Positions 1 to 11,111 of a DNA stretch of 64,000 nt are shown piece by piece. The DNA comes from Meconema thalassinum. Lineage: Eukaryota > Arthropoda > Insecta > Orthoptera > Tettigoniidae. Within the stretch, counting starts at the first letter, position 1; the number at the start of each line of letters is the position of its first letter. Below the pieces are notes generated by a model. It was not told where the DNA came from and made no database searches. It saw only the letters and a program-made list of their open reading frames with translations. The translations under genes and the position numbers were made by a program. The stretch spans positions 235,022,120 to 235,086,119 of the forward strand of contig OX336398.1 in NCBI GenBank assembly GCA_946902985.2, given 5' to 3'.

Positions 1-1600
1 TGGTTTCCATATTCACTACTATAGTGTCAACTATTCCAAACGCAAGTCTCTTCAATTTCTGTGATCCTGCTTCATTTAGAGTAGTTTTAAGTTCACCTGC
101 TGAATTTAGTAGAGAGTTTGCTTTCTCTATGCAGGCAAGAACTACTTCTTCACATCATAGTTTGTCAACCTCCTTGGTGCAATTTTCAATTTCGTACTTG
201 CAACGTCTTATATCTACGGTTTTGATTTGCAGGATGTCAAACAATACACCCGTATGCTGAAAAATCAAATTATAAAGCTGCAGCAAAAAAAGAAACGTCA
301 GATCATTCAATATATTGCAGAGTCCAATTGCCTGATGTAAGGAATTATCATCCCATCCATCATTGTCTATAATATCATGAAATGCGGCTTTTAGTTCAGC
401 ATAGTGAAGGATAATTGTTGCAACAGCGCGCGAATGAAAGTTCCATCTTGTTTCACATGAGCTTGGCAATTTGAAACCCCTTGCTCTAAGAAGATCGCTT
501 CTTTTACTAGAACGGCTAAAGAAAGTATGGAATCCTGCGAGGTTTGCTACAAAAATCTTAACTTGCGTAATTGTTTTACAAGCATAAAGCAGAGCCAAAT
601 TTAATTGATGCGCGTAGCAATGGATGAAGAGGGCATGAGGATATTCTTGTTTTACAATACAGTGAACACCAGCATTTTTACCTGCCATTGCACTGCATCC
701 ATCGTACGTTTGGAATATTAATTTCCCTTTCGAGATCTTCCAGGTGTTGAGGACGTCAAACAAAACAGCGGCTATACCTTGAGCACTTCGGTCTTTTGAA
801 ACGTCATAAAATCCGACGAATCTCTCTTCAATTTCTCCCGATTCGTTATTGGCATAACGGAAAATAACGCTCAATTGACTTGTAGTTGAGACATCCGTGG
901 TTTCATCAGCCTGTATAGAAATAAAAGGACTATTTTCAAGTTCACTAAAAATCTGTTCTTTAACTACTTCCGTAATGCATTCGAGTAGTTCATTTTGTGT
1001 GTCAGAGGAAGTGCCTTTATATACCCCATCGGATAATAAATGATCTTTCATATACGGTTCTTCCTCTGCCGAGAAATCCAATAATTATAAATAATTGCCT
1101 TTGTTTAAAGACGTCTCAGATTCATCGTGACCTCTGAGAGCTAACTCTTGCCACGCCAGGAAACAGAGAGTTGAAATCAGTCTTTTCATTATATTCCTAT
1201 TTCGCTCGACTTTTTCATTGTGTTTCAAAGCTGCAAGACGCATCGCCTCAGAAAGTGCATGGTCAATTCTAGCGGTACCTAAATGATTATATTTAACAGC
1301 TGCTGTGATGTGTGAAATTGAACACTCGTGTTTTATTTTTGCCTTAGAAAGAAACTTTTTAAGACTTTCCTCACCAATCCCTCTTTTGCCCCATTCTAAA
1401 TTGTCTTTAGCAAAAAGCACACAATAAGAACAAAATAATCTATTTCGGGTAGCACTACCACTCAATCATGGTTCGACTCGTACCATTGTCTCTGAAACTG
1501 TCTTACAAACTTTCCATCGGTTTTCTGAAGTGACAAGCTTGGCGTGGGCTTCCGTTCTTTCACCTGGATTTTTCCTCCAAAGAGAGTTGAGAAAAAAAAG
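1..1600 (-). pseudogene. hAT-type transposase relic, ZMYM1/DUF4371-like
   Basis: Decayed transposase of the hAT group whose domesticated relatives are the ZMYM1-like proteins; in life it would bind element ends and cut DNA. Reading leftward, 1465-1085 encodes a TTF-type zinc-finger region (FCSYCVLF near its start) and 1081-155 a DUF4371-like core with the typical QADETTDVS, HCYAHQLNLAL and SCETRWN stretches. The frame is broken by an in-frame TAA at 1085-1087, where relatives appear to carry an acidic residue, and by a TGA at 155-157. The same frame reopens below 155 and runs off the window, so the C-terminal dimerisation domain is outside. A 1-base frameshift near 1470 joins the finger to upstream sequence reaching about 1600. 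Family call is by remembered motifs; death of the gene is directly visible. Confidence 0.85.
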
Positions 1601-2407
1601 TTGGATTTTCAATAAGAAAATTCAATGGATCTTGAGTTGTATTGAATGCATCCATTGAAACGCATGTGCCGTGTAGATTAGCGTATTGATGCCTACTATT
1701 TGTTTTCAACTACACGGTAACACAAACACACCACACAGTAAGATACAAATAGATTAATAGAAACACACTTCACTGCACTTATATTTCACACAGGCAATAG
1801 GCTACACAGATTCGTATCATTCACCGTGTAACCAGGACTGCCAACATGTCGAAAGAGCACATTTAAAAACAAATATCATTCTGCAAGTTAAGTTATGTAT
1901 TTTAAAGTAACACATAATGAGATTTATCTTAAATTCATTTTATTTTTTTGCGTTTGTCTGGGTCCTGTTCAGATTTATGTCCATGTTCAATAATTTTTCA
2001 TGTCAGAAAATTATGCCATCTTGCATTTAATGTCGTTGACAACACTGGAACTAGTATCATTCATTATACTGTGCTGTCTTAGTTCTGCCAAATACCCCTA
2101 GATTGCAGCAGTTACTTACAACCAGCGTTGTGGGGTTTCTCCCTCCAGGTCCTTGGGCAAGCCTTAACGCACACGTTTAAAAGATACACCCCCTCTTTAC
2201 CCCGCCACTTAAGTAGTTGCTACTGCGTCTGCGCGCGCCAGGCTGAGTTGAGGTGAATAGCTATTGGTTGATTTGGTTGTGAGCAAACACAGCGCTAGAC
2301 AGCGCGAGTTCAAATATATAATATTTGAAATATCAATCGAAAAGCACCAATAACAGCGGAAGAAAACTAATTTAAGTATTTTTACGGATAGGCTGAGCCT
2401 CAGCGCC
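1601..2407. other. Unassigned sequence
   Basis: No coding trace recognised. A short phrase at 1830-1850 (GTAACCAGGACTGCCAACAT) recurs at 4503-4522, so part of this stretch belongs to an unclassified dispersed repeat. The part around 2150-2300 is more GC-rich than its surroundings, with no further signal. Confidence 0.4.
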
Positions 2408-2842
2408 CTAATGGGCGCCTCGCCCCTGCTGAAGCTTGGCTCTTACAGCTTTATGTGCTGTCGCCTTAGAGATTCCTGTTTGTTGAGATAATTTTCGTGT
2501 TGATTTACTTGGACTACGCAGCATTATATCGGAGATTTCATCAAGTTTTTCGTCCGTTAAAAGCGTAGGCCTGCCTGTTCCCGGTACATCGTGAACTGAG
2601 CCAGTCACACGAAATTTACTTATCAAATCCCGAACGGTATCACGGTTTGGACACTTTGAATTAGGGAACCGCGCCTGAAATCTTAATTTTACATTTTCTG
2701 TAAACCGATCGCCTTCGCGAAAAACGTATTCCACCAAAAAAACTCTCTCTTCAGTAGTAAACATTACCGCCTGTATTCTGTTGCGCTCTTCCCATAATAA
2801 TCTATCTGAACGCTCGCTTATCGCAATACACACTGAAGACAT
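2408..2842 (-). pseudogene. N-terminal HTH (DUF4817-like) fragment of a DDE transposon
   Basis: A 144-codon open frame whose family-like start is probably the internal Met at residue 27 (MFTTEERVFLVEY) rather than the first ATG. It carries two helix-turn-helix segments: residues about 27-75 (FLVEYVFREGDRFTENV...) and about 95-140 (KLDEISDIMLRSPSKSTRKLS, then QQTGISKATAHKAV). These match the DUF4817 plus HTH head found in many insect Tc1/mariner-like transposases and expected to bind terminal repeats. The protein stops shortly after the second HTH and no DDE catalytic domain follows, so this is a 3'-truncated fragment. Whether it is transcribed cannot be told from sequence. Confidence 0.7.
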
Positions 2843-2889
2843 GCAGGCTCGCTCGCTTATCGCAATTTACACTGACAGCCCACAAGGGG

Positions 2890-3350
2890 AGTCCCGCTTT
2901 GAAGGACACAATTCAGTGCAGCCAACTTAACTCATGACTCAACCACTCGCAGCTGCACATACCCACTGCGGAGAACATTCTCGGGCGCCCTGTTGAATTC
3001 AAGTGCATGATGTAATTTTATTGCTATTTAGTATATTGTGTTCTTCTAACACGTGCATAATACTCACTCGTAAGATGGCACCATAACAAGAAGATAAAAT
3101 ATCGTTATCTCTGTAGTTTAGGTAGATTTCATCAGAACGCTAAGCTACATATTGCAATGGGCACCATGTTTCGACTCCCGGAAAATGTCTACCAATCTTT
3201 CGCAAATTCACATCCGCTAGATACCCAAACCACCATCAGTTCAAATGTTTATATATGATTTATGTATATACAAGGCCATTGCTATGAATTACATCAAAAT
3301 AATGTTGCCTCGTAATAATAATAATAATAATAATAATAGTAATAATAAGC
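2890..3350. other. Unassigned sequence ending in an (AAT)n microsatellite
   Basis: Nothing recognised in 2890-3315. At about 3318-3350 there is an (AAT)n run with two interruptions. Confidence 0.5.
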
Positions 3351-3354
3351 GGAC

Positions 3355-3650
3355 CCATGCGAGAACTCTTGCATAATGGGTTGTGTGCGCCCCATGTGTA
3401 CAGACTACCCGCCTGGCTCTATTGCTATGCGGGCTATACGCGACACAGTTCTGTCAGGGGCTATCGTCTTGTTTATTTGTTTAAAGGCACTTTATAAACA
3501 AATCAATATATTTTCGTTGACTTTTCAAGAAATGCAAGATTTGTCCTTTACTAGTGAGACGACTTGGAAGATGTTGGTACAAACCACACCTTCTAACTCC
3601 CTCTGGTTTAGGAGCTTGAGTTTTGTGAAACATACACCTTAGCGTATTAT
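3355..3650 (+). repeat. Dispersed repeat T, copy 1
   Basis: About 280 bp that is repeated in inverse orientation at 24125-24400, including the shared end phrase TTTGTGAAACATACACCTTA. The two copies differ by scattered substitutions and small indels. No coding content recognised; class unknown. Confidence 0.7.
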
Positions 3651-3724
3651 ATTATAAGATAGGGTGGTTATAACTAAACTTGAGTTACCTGCGATGGCCC
3701 CCGGGACAAACAAATGATAGCAGG

Positions 3725-4106
3725 ACAATAATAATATCGTATGGCCTCAGATGTCGGGTGCAAGCTTTGTTAATTGACGCCCAGAGGGCAGCTTGCATGT
3801 CAAATTTTATCGCTCCTTGAAGCACTATGAAAGTCAAGGAGGTTAGATATCTAAGCTCCTTGACACTATAGCGCTTTCTAGTAGAGAAATGAGGAACTTT
3901 GTGTTGGCGGAAAATCTGGAGATTAATTTTACCGTTATGAACACGAACTACTGAATTCAAATGGGTTCTTTAACATACCAACATCGTATGAGATTCGTAT
4001 CGTGATTTTTGTAGCCTTTCAACATTCACTTACCTCGGCCAGGAGCGAACCTGCAATCTTGGGGTTGGCATTCCGACACGATAACCACTCACCCACCGTG
4101 GCAAGC
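3725..4106 (-). repeat. tRNA-derived SINE, family 4, copy 1
   Basis: Same family as the copies starting at 18406 and 55434. The head (4106 leftwards) contains a box-A-like GGGTGAGTGGTTATCG and a box-B-like GCAGGTTCGCTCCTG, i.e. an internal Pol III promoter of tRNA type. The body has the family phrase on TTAGATATCTAAG, and the 3' end runs into an ATT-rich tail near 3727. Confidence 0.75.
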
Positions 4107-4229
4107 CGTAGGACAATGAAACGGTGTGGTAACCTTTGGCAGGACAGACTGAACTAATGGACCGTTGAAAGGAACACATTTTAATTTCGACATGAGAGGG
4201 TAACAGGTAATCTTCAAACGCCAACATGT

Positions 4230-4480
4230 GTCAGTGTCCCTTAAGGTAACCCCACAGCCAGAAATCACACGTGTTCAAATCTGGGGATCTTGGTGGCCAC
4301 GCAGTGGAGAACGATCGGCCGATGATACAGAGTTTGCCACATGTGTTACGGAGTATCCACGTGACCTCACGAGCAACGGGACACTGACACATGTTGGCGT
4401 TTGAATGTGAGCCTCGCGAGGGAGGTAGCTAACATCCCACCTGAGATGTTGTGGGCAGTGGAGGGGCACTAGCTATGGCT
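4230..4480 (-). pseudogene. DDE_3-type transposase C-terminal fragment
   Basis: Reading leftward the frame gives AWPPRSPDLNTCDFWLWGYL, the hallmark third-aspartate block of the Tc1/mariner-related transposases with a DDE_3 domain. Upstream residues (REVTWILRNTCGKLCI) fit the preceding region. The segment is boxed by inverted copies of a CCAACATGTGTCAGTGTCCC phrase (near 4220-4240 and 4379-4400), and outer inverted phrases lie near 4152-4205 and 4535-4570, so it sits in a rearranged, foldback-like copy. No intact protein is possible. Confidence 0.65.
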
Positions 4481-4573
4481 GTTGCCACATTGAGCATCGT
4501 TTGTAACCAGGACTGCCAACATGGTACACCATTAACACCTGTTACCCGCTCATGTGGTCCTTTCAATGGTTTA

Positions 4574-5232
4574 TACGAGGGCTGTTTTATAAGTAAGGGC
4601 AGTTTCTTATTTAAAAATTAACCGAAAATTTTATTTTGAAACCTCATTTATATTTAGGTTTTACATACCTTCCTCTATTTTTCTACATAGTTGCCTCGTT
4701 ATTTAGGCACTTGTCATACCTTAAAACTAAGTTCTAAAATCCCTCTGCATAGAAGTTTGCCGCCTGCTCTGACAACCAAGAATTCACACTTGAGGTAAAT
4801 CCATTGATAGAGTGGTTATCATGAATCTTCGGTCCTCGTGATTTTTCGTGTGATCTGTGATCACAGACCTGAGCGTTCGTCATGAACATTTTCACGGCCA
4901 CTTTTGAACTCGCGTACCCATTTTCGCATTTTACCTTCTGTCATTTCATTATCACCATACACCTCAAAAAGCTAACGATGAATGTCTGCAGCCGACATGT
5001 TTCTTGCACTCAAAAAACGTATCACAGATCGTACCTCACACGCGGCGGGCGAATCAATATCTTAAACATTGTAAAGGTGCACAGTTCAGCGTACAGTTTA
5101 GCTACACAGCTGCAACCAACGCCTGCTTGTTCGCAAAGGATGCCGGGAGGTAGCGCGCACGCTTGTTTCGGCGTGCGCAATAACTACGGGATTTTAAAAA
5201 CTACGGCCCTTACTTAAAAAACAGCCCTCTTA
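4574..5232 (-). mobile_element. Internally deleted mariner-like element
   Basis: Terminal inverted repeats are visible: GAGGGCTGTTTTATAAGTAA at the left end and its partner (GAGGGCTGTTTTTTAAGTAA on the other strand) at the right, within TA dinucleotides as mariners require. Reading leftward from about 4800 to 4680 the C-terminal transposase signature survives (NSWLSEQAANFYAEGF, then LVLRYDKCLNNE) with at least two stops. At about 660 bp the element is half the usual 1.3 kb, and the catalytic centre is missing. Confidence 0.75.
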
Positions 5233-5419
5233 CGTTATGTCTAAGGGACCCTGATGTTTGGCAAAAGGCTTCAAAGTGCTCAAATAAAATGTTCAAAGCG
5301 GTGAAATAAAATATCCATAACGATTAAATAATAAAGTGAGGTGTGAGTGTGCGTAATAAATATGTGTACAGTTCACAGCCTTAGTTAAATTACGAACACC
5401 ATAGAAACTCATACGAAAC

Positions 5420-6162
5420 AACACAGTTCATGGACACTAAAATCTACAGACAGGCACCCACTGGAAACCAGGTACGGAAAAATAACACAAGTGGAAAGTT
5501 TCAAATACCTAGGAGAGAATATACAGAAAACAGGACTGAACTTGACATCCAATGAAGACAGGATCGCTAAATTGCAGAAAGCATACCGACTTACATGGAA
5601 CCACTAAGTTACAATAACAAAAATTATTTCCATTAATGCCAAATTACCACACTCTCGTACAGTAGTCTTACCAGAGGCCTTATACGCTTCAGAAACGACA
5701 GCAATCAAGGAATTAGAAAAATCAAGAGAGATAAACTCTGATAAAGGTCTACGGGCCAGTTCAGAAAGAGGGAATATGGATGAAGAGACCGACAATAGAA
5801 CTGTACAAACAGACAGAGACGATTACAAACAACATAAGGAAAAGGAGGGCAAAATGTTATGGACATATTCATAGGATAACCGAAGACAGACTGACCAAGA
5901 AAATTTTAATATAGTTACGAATAGTACACTAACAACCAATTGGGTAAAGGAAACCGTGGAAGACCTCAAGGAACTAAACATTTCTACAGAAGACATCGCA
6001 GACAGGAGCACATTCAGTGAAAAACATAGACAACAGAAGTTTGAACAAACTCCCAAAGAGAGACAACCGGGAAAGAAGTGGACGGAGGAGAGACAGAGGA
6101 AGCATAGTGTGTATATGAGAGGTTTTTGGGAAAGAAGAAGAAAGGGCCAGAATAAAACATGA
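5420..6162 (+). pseudogene. LINE reverse-transcriptase C-terminal relic, family Y copy 1
   Basis: Three frames must be joined to follow it: 5490-5610 (VESFKYLGENIQ...), 5625-5720 (ISINAKLPHSRTVVLPEALY, then ASETTAIKELE), then IELYKQTETITNNIRKRRAK and finally 5950-6162 (TNWVKETVEDLKELNISTED ... KKWTEERQRKHSVYMRGFWE). This is the region downstream of the reverse transcriptase catalytic domain in polyneopteran LINEs. The conserved end, with the pattern W-x-E-x-R-x2-H-S-x2-M-x3-W, also occurs at 30640-30830 and 60745-61010, defining one LINE family in this window. Frameshifts and stops show it is dead; the catalytic FADD part is 5'-truncated, as usual for LINEs. Confidence 0.7.
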
Positions 6163-6199
6163 AAATTGATTGTGTTGTAACGCTCTCATTATGGGGAAT

Positions 6200-7230
6200 T
6201 AACGAATATATAAATAAATATTGGAAACAATTGCACGAGGAATAACAAATGATTTATTCTAGTTTTTTATTTTTTTTATTTTTCGAAAGAACTAAAAGTC
6301 AAATGAATTTGTGTTACGGTAAGTATCTAACGTAACATTTACTTCAACATATTATTCTCCATGAATACCAGAGTCCTTTTCTCACTAATCTGTGAAACTT
6401 ATGTTGCCCCCAAAGTATAGGTAGAGCATTGTTTCCATGATTTCAGGACTTCAACCAAACGAGCTCGAGAAGGGAAATCGTTATCCCGTATCTTACGAAA
6501 CGTTTATATTTAAGATTTCTTATTTTCTGTCAAACAACTGATAGTGGAACTGTTTCAATTAAATTTAAAGTAAACATTTAAAAAACATCTTACTAGCAAC
6601 ATTTCGTTGGTAACTAGCATTTTAGGGTGAAAACGACACATGTCGCAAAACAAATATATTTAGCGATATTTCGCGGCTTAAATAACGACGAAAATGACAT
6701 ATTTGGGGTAAATCTATCGTTGTGATAACATATCTATGGTTGATGAAATATTTCGTGGATATCGTTAAAGCCAAAAATCCGGGACTGCAGTTATATCTCT
6801 TCCGCATGTCCTGCCAAATGTTTTGACACTGTTTCATTGTCCTACGATCACTCGTTTGTCCAGGGGAGCCCTCGCAAATAGCGCAAGTTAAATTATAACC
6901 ACACTGATTAATAAATATATATCACTTCTTTTGTGGACACGATAACTACCGTAATTTTCGACCAATCACTTTGATATTTACGGAAATGCGGGATCATTTT
7001 CGAAAAATTGAAATATCGCTCTAAATTCCTTAATATAAAAAGAATCCAATCCATTCAAAGTTCATACTGTTCTTCAGATAAGGGCCAAAATGATATCTCG
7101 GTAAAGTTTTTGAACCAAAGGGGTGGGAAAATTTGAGGTTATTTTAAGAAAATAAATCATTAAATCAAAACCATTTAAAATTATCTATAGTCCTCTATAC
7201 ATTACCTATTTTTTATGAAACTCAGCAATT
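6200..7230. other. Unassigned AT-rich sequence
   Basis: About 1 kb without a recognisable coding trace, terminal repeat or SINE head on either strand. Confidence 0.5.
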
Positions 7231-7235
7231 CTTTT

Positions 7236-7440
7236 AGTTTTGTGCCTTGTCTTGTGTGGGGTTTTGCCTAGGACACCAAGCTGGCTCATCAGTGGGCTCT
7301 TGGTGTCCCCACCGGGACCGCCAAAGGAGTAGCGAACAGCACGCTACTTCCCTTCATGTGAAGTGCAACTGCACCACTTTACTGCGAGAAAGAAAAGCTC
7401 AATTTACCTTCAATTTGGAAGCTTCCATAGGGAGGTTACG
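7236..7440 (+). repeat. Dispersed repeat S, copy 1
   Basis: About 160 bp beginning with GTGCCTTGTCTTGTGTGGGG and containing GGCTCTTGGTGTCCC are shared with 55283-55433. In both places it ends near a phrase reading CACTGCGAGAA. Class unknown; it could be the head of a longer SINE or LINE end. Confidence 0.6.
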
Positions 7441-7954
7441 GCTGCTTGAGCAGTAAAGTAGTAAGTAGGAAAGTAGAAGAATTGCTGAGTTTTAATTTAC
7501 TGGCCGTGAAAGTTAATACCTATACCATCTTTTTATGAAAGATTTTTCTGATACGACCCACATTCACGCCAAGGGTTGAGCAAAATGTTCTCGATGAAGA
7601 TGCCAATTTGATGAGGGAAGAGGTAAGTCAAAGATAGGTATCACAAATTATTGCTGACTGAACTACGGATGTCATCAAAGCAATATTGGTGTTTTGACAG
7701 CAGTGTCGCTCTACAGACGAGCCAAAGATATAGCGTTATCTCCATATTCTGTCCGGGTGGTCGGCAGTTTTGCTAGTGCAAGGTAAATAGCAGTGGACTC
7801 TATAAGACTTCTCGTGAGCTACACATGTACAACCTTTGTAGGAATACAACAATTAGCCAATTTAGAGAATTCGAAATATTTTTCTTTGCCCGGTGAAATC
7901 TACCTCCGCCTTCCGGCGTGCCGAGAGGTGATTTGTTTTCTCTTTAAGCTGTAT

Positions 7955-8845
7955 CTCACCCCCTCGTCTCCTCCCCCACTCCTTACCTCTTTCCCTCCTC
8001 TCCTTCTCCACTCCTTCCCTCTTTCACTCCTCCCCTCCTCCACTCCTTCCCTCTTTCCCTCCTCCGCTCATTCCCTCTTTCCCTCCTCCCCTCCTTCCCT
8101 CTTTCCCTCCTCCGCTCATTCCCTCTTTCCCTCCTCCGCTCATTCCCTCTTTCCCGCCTCCCCTCCTCTACTCCTTCCCTCCTCCCCTCCTCCGCTCCTC
8201 CCCTCTTTCCCTCCTCCCCTTCTCCACTAATTCCCTCTTCCCCTCCTCCCCTCCTACGCTCCTTCCCTCTTTCCCTCCTCCCCTTCTCCACTCCTTCCCT
8301 CCTCCCCTCCTCTACTCCTTCCCTCCTCCCCTCCTCCACTCCTTCCCTCCTTCCCTCCTCCCCTCCTCTACTCCTTCACTCCTCCGCTCATTCCCTCTTT
8401 CCCTCCTCCCCTCCACCCCTCTTTCCCTCCTCTATTTCTCCACTCCTTCCCTCTTTCCCTCCTCCCCTCTTTCCAACCTCCCCTTCTTCACTCCTTCCCT
8501 CTTTCCCTCCTCTCCTTCTCCAGTCATTCCCTCATTCTATCCTCCCCTCCTCCCCTCCTCCCCTCCTTCCCTCCTACCCTCCTTCCCTCCTCTACTCCTT
8601 CCCTTCTCCCCTCCACCGCTCCTTCCCTCTTTCCCTCCTCCCCTCCTCCGCTCCTTCCCTCTTTCCCTCCTCTCCTTCTCCACTCATTCCCTCTTTCCCT
8701 CCTCCCTTCCTCCGCTCATTCCCTCTTTCCCTCCTCCCCTCCTTCCCTCTTTCCCTCCTCCACTCCTTCCCTCCTCCCCATCTCCACTCCTTTCCTTTTT
8801 CCTTCCTGCACTCCTTCCCTCCTCCCCCCTCCCAAAATCCCCTGT
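7955..8845. repeat. Polypyrimidine minisatellite, (CCCTCCTC/CCCTCTTT)n
   Basis: Nearly 0.9 kb of degenerate 8-13 bp pyrimidine units (CTCCTTCCCTCTTTCCCTCC and variants) with a purine only every 10-20 bases. The opposite strand is therefore almost pure purine. Long open frames here on both strands are a by-product of the missing stop-codon bases, not genes. Confidence 0.95.
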
Positions 8846-9720
8846 AAAATGTTAAAACCTTTAGTTACAACATTTTTCTATTAAAAGAAGAGCTTAACGT
8901 ACACATGGGATAACGTCGGAAGCGGGAACACATAATCGGGGTTTCATTAACTCATTATCTGCTTTGCTAAAATAAAAACAAAAACGTTAAACAGTACGTT
9001 TGTTCATAAAAGTGATGTTTGTGATAAACAACAAGGTAGCAGAATTACCTGTTTGTCCAGCCGCAGTCTGGTCGGTGACGGACAGTACAGTAGTTGCACA
9101 CTGGATTAATAACTCTTAATCCGGATTAAGGATTTGCTGAAAGCCGGTAATTATACAGTTACTAGCTATGTGTTACACAGTAGCACTTCCAAACACATTT
9201 CTCGATGACGAACATAATGGACACACACACACATGCCATTGTGGCGGGCGTTAAATAATGTCAGCATTGCATCCCTATACTTCCCAACCCCTTCACAGAC
9301 CATTCATCATTAATTCATGATTCTAAACACCGTTTGGCGAGACAATGAATGCATAATATAACTACATTTTGCGTATCCAGTTCGCTAAAGTGCAAATTCA
9401 TAATTCCTTCTCATTGTGTATACAATTCATTTGAAACTCGGCGATAAAATTAAACACACGATTTCTGGTCACACTGACTTTTGTTTTTATCGTTGTGTTG
9501 GTTGCAATGATATTTCATCCTGAAGCTTTAAACTCCTTTGTGCTGAATATCGCTTGATTGGTACAAAGCTTTTAAGAATGAAAACAAAACATGATTCGAA
9601 AGTCGCAATGGAACGTTTTTAAAAAAGTATATCAAAGCTTTGTTTTAGGGTTACGCATGAGGGATATCTCAAAATTGTAAACAGAGAGCCATATTTTCTC
9701 TTTTTAATTTATACCACATA
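8846..9720. other. Unassigned sequence
   Basis: No coding trace or terminal repeat recognised. A short (CA)n run lies at about 9222-9235. Confidence 0.5.
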
Positions 9721-9731
9721 TATATGGTGAC

Positions 9732-9786
9732 ACAGGGTGGGGCAAATAATACTGGCCCGGGGCACAGAGTTCCAGGCTATAAAGGT
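9732..9786 (+). repeat. Transposon-terminus-like repeat
   Basis: The phrase GGGGCAAATAATACTGGCCC followed by GAGTTCCAGGCTATAAA resembles the complement of 22555-22600 (GGACCAAATAAAAGTGACCC, then GAGTTTCAGGTTATAAAG). I infer the end of a Tc1/mariner-related DNA transposon, with the LINE ORF1 region starting just downstream. Confidence 0.4.
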
Positions 9787-9888
9787 GGGGACAGACCCAT
9801 GCCGGGTAACTATAGCCCAGTGAGTCTGACAACACCCTCCCCACTCATTCAATTACAATTGTACACACTCATTCACACTCATAAGATC

Positions 9889-11111
9889 ATGAGCTTCGAA
9901 CGAGCAATGGCCGAATTTCAGGCAATTGCTTCCGACACTAGCGGTTCATGGTCTAGTTCACCATACTCCTCACCTCACCCGGAATACCATAGGGACCTCT
10001 CGCCACCACCTACTCCGTGCCATGGCACTTTCCCGGAATTCGACTTCGGGGAACCGCTATGGTACGACTCACCTACACGCAATGCACCCAAAGGCACGCT
10101 GATCTTCATAAGCCCGCCGGGCCAAAATCAATTGCCAGCCACTCGCGAAGCAATTATCAGCGTGCTCTCACCAATAGCTAAATTCATCACTTGTGTCGAG
10201 GAACTCCGTAACAATCACATAGCTATCACTCCCACAAAAAACAACCGTCTGAACACGATCACAAACGCATTACTAAGCCATCCCTACATTCCCCCTTTCA
10301 TCCTCATACCTTATAAACCTACAGAAACACGTTCCAAGGCCGCACAAACCGAACAGACACTCACTACAGAAATACCAATTCCCCCGCCCCTTCCGCCTAC
10401 ACTCAAGTCCAAACAGCTACATCTGAACTCCTTCAAGAGCATACTCAAACAGAGCCAGATGTAGCCGAGACATGGACTCAAACACACCTTGCTCACATAA
10501 GACCAAATCGCAAACATAAATGCACTCAATTCACCAGCCCAAGCAGACACATCTCCGCAAATAAACAGTTACCTACGCAGTCAACAATACAAGCACATGT
10601 AGACACAAATACAACCCCAAACTCTTCCACCACTCAGACGGCCACCTCTCCTTCAGAGAACGACGTCACACCAGCCATCTCCCCTCCCGCTAACACAGTA
10701 AATTCTTCTCCTAGCTCAAAAAGACAGAGGCCACGGCCTCCCCCTTCCAAACAACACACGACTCTCGTTTTCCAGTGTTTCAACTGCCAAAGAATGCACC
10801 ACAATGCCGCGTGTTGCCCCCACAGGATCCGCTGTAACCGGTGTGGTGATAATCATCACCATTCAGTTTGCAAGATCGGCAAAGACAAACCTAAGTGCGT
10901 CAATTGTGGCGGTGCGCACGCGGCCTCCTTCGGTGGTTGCGCCTACATAAAAACAGCCATTAAGCGAAAGCAGTTGGAACTCAGACAACGCTCACACACT
11001 AACATTCCCCCTCTCATGTCCCTCAATGTCCCCTCACCAACATCTAACTCTAACTCAGCTCTCACTCAAATACTGCACTTCATCCAACACCTTGCTTCCA
11101 CAACACTTTAA
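9889..11111 (+). pseudogene. LINE ORF1 (gag-like, CCHC zinc knuckles), Jockey/CR1-like
   Basis: ORF1 of a non-LTR retrotransposon, a nucleic-acid-binding protein that packages element RNA. The likely start is the ATG at 9889 (MSFERAMAEFQ). A proline/serine-rich head is followed by a segment resembling the RRM-like/PRE_C2HC region of insect LINE ORF1 proteins (GTLIFISPPGQ ... LRNNHIAITPTKNNRLNTI), then a T/P/Q-rich linker. Three knuckles end the protein: CFNCQRMHHNAACC, CNRCGDNHHHSVC and CVNCGGAHAASFGGC. The first frame closes at 10464, but the -1 frame stays open from about 10350 through the knuckles to 11111, so one frameshift at 10350-10450 is the only visible lesion. No endonuclease/reverse transcriptase ORF2 follows, which is unusual (see findings). 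Confidence 0.8.

Noticed and set aside
7793..8339. Long open frames in both directions (Ser/Pro/Leu-rich and Glu/Arg/Gly-rich)
   Set aside because: They lie mostly in the polypyrimidine tract, where stop codons are rare for compositional reasons.
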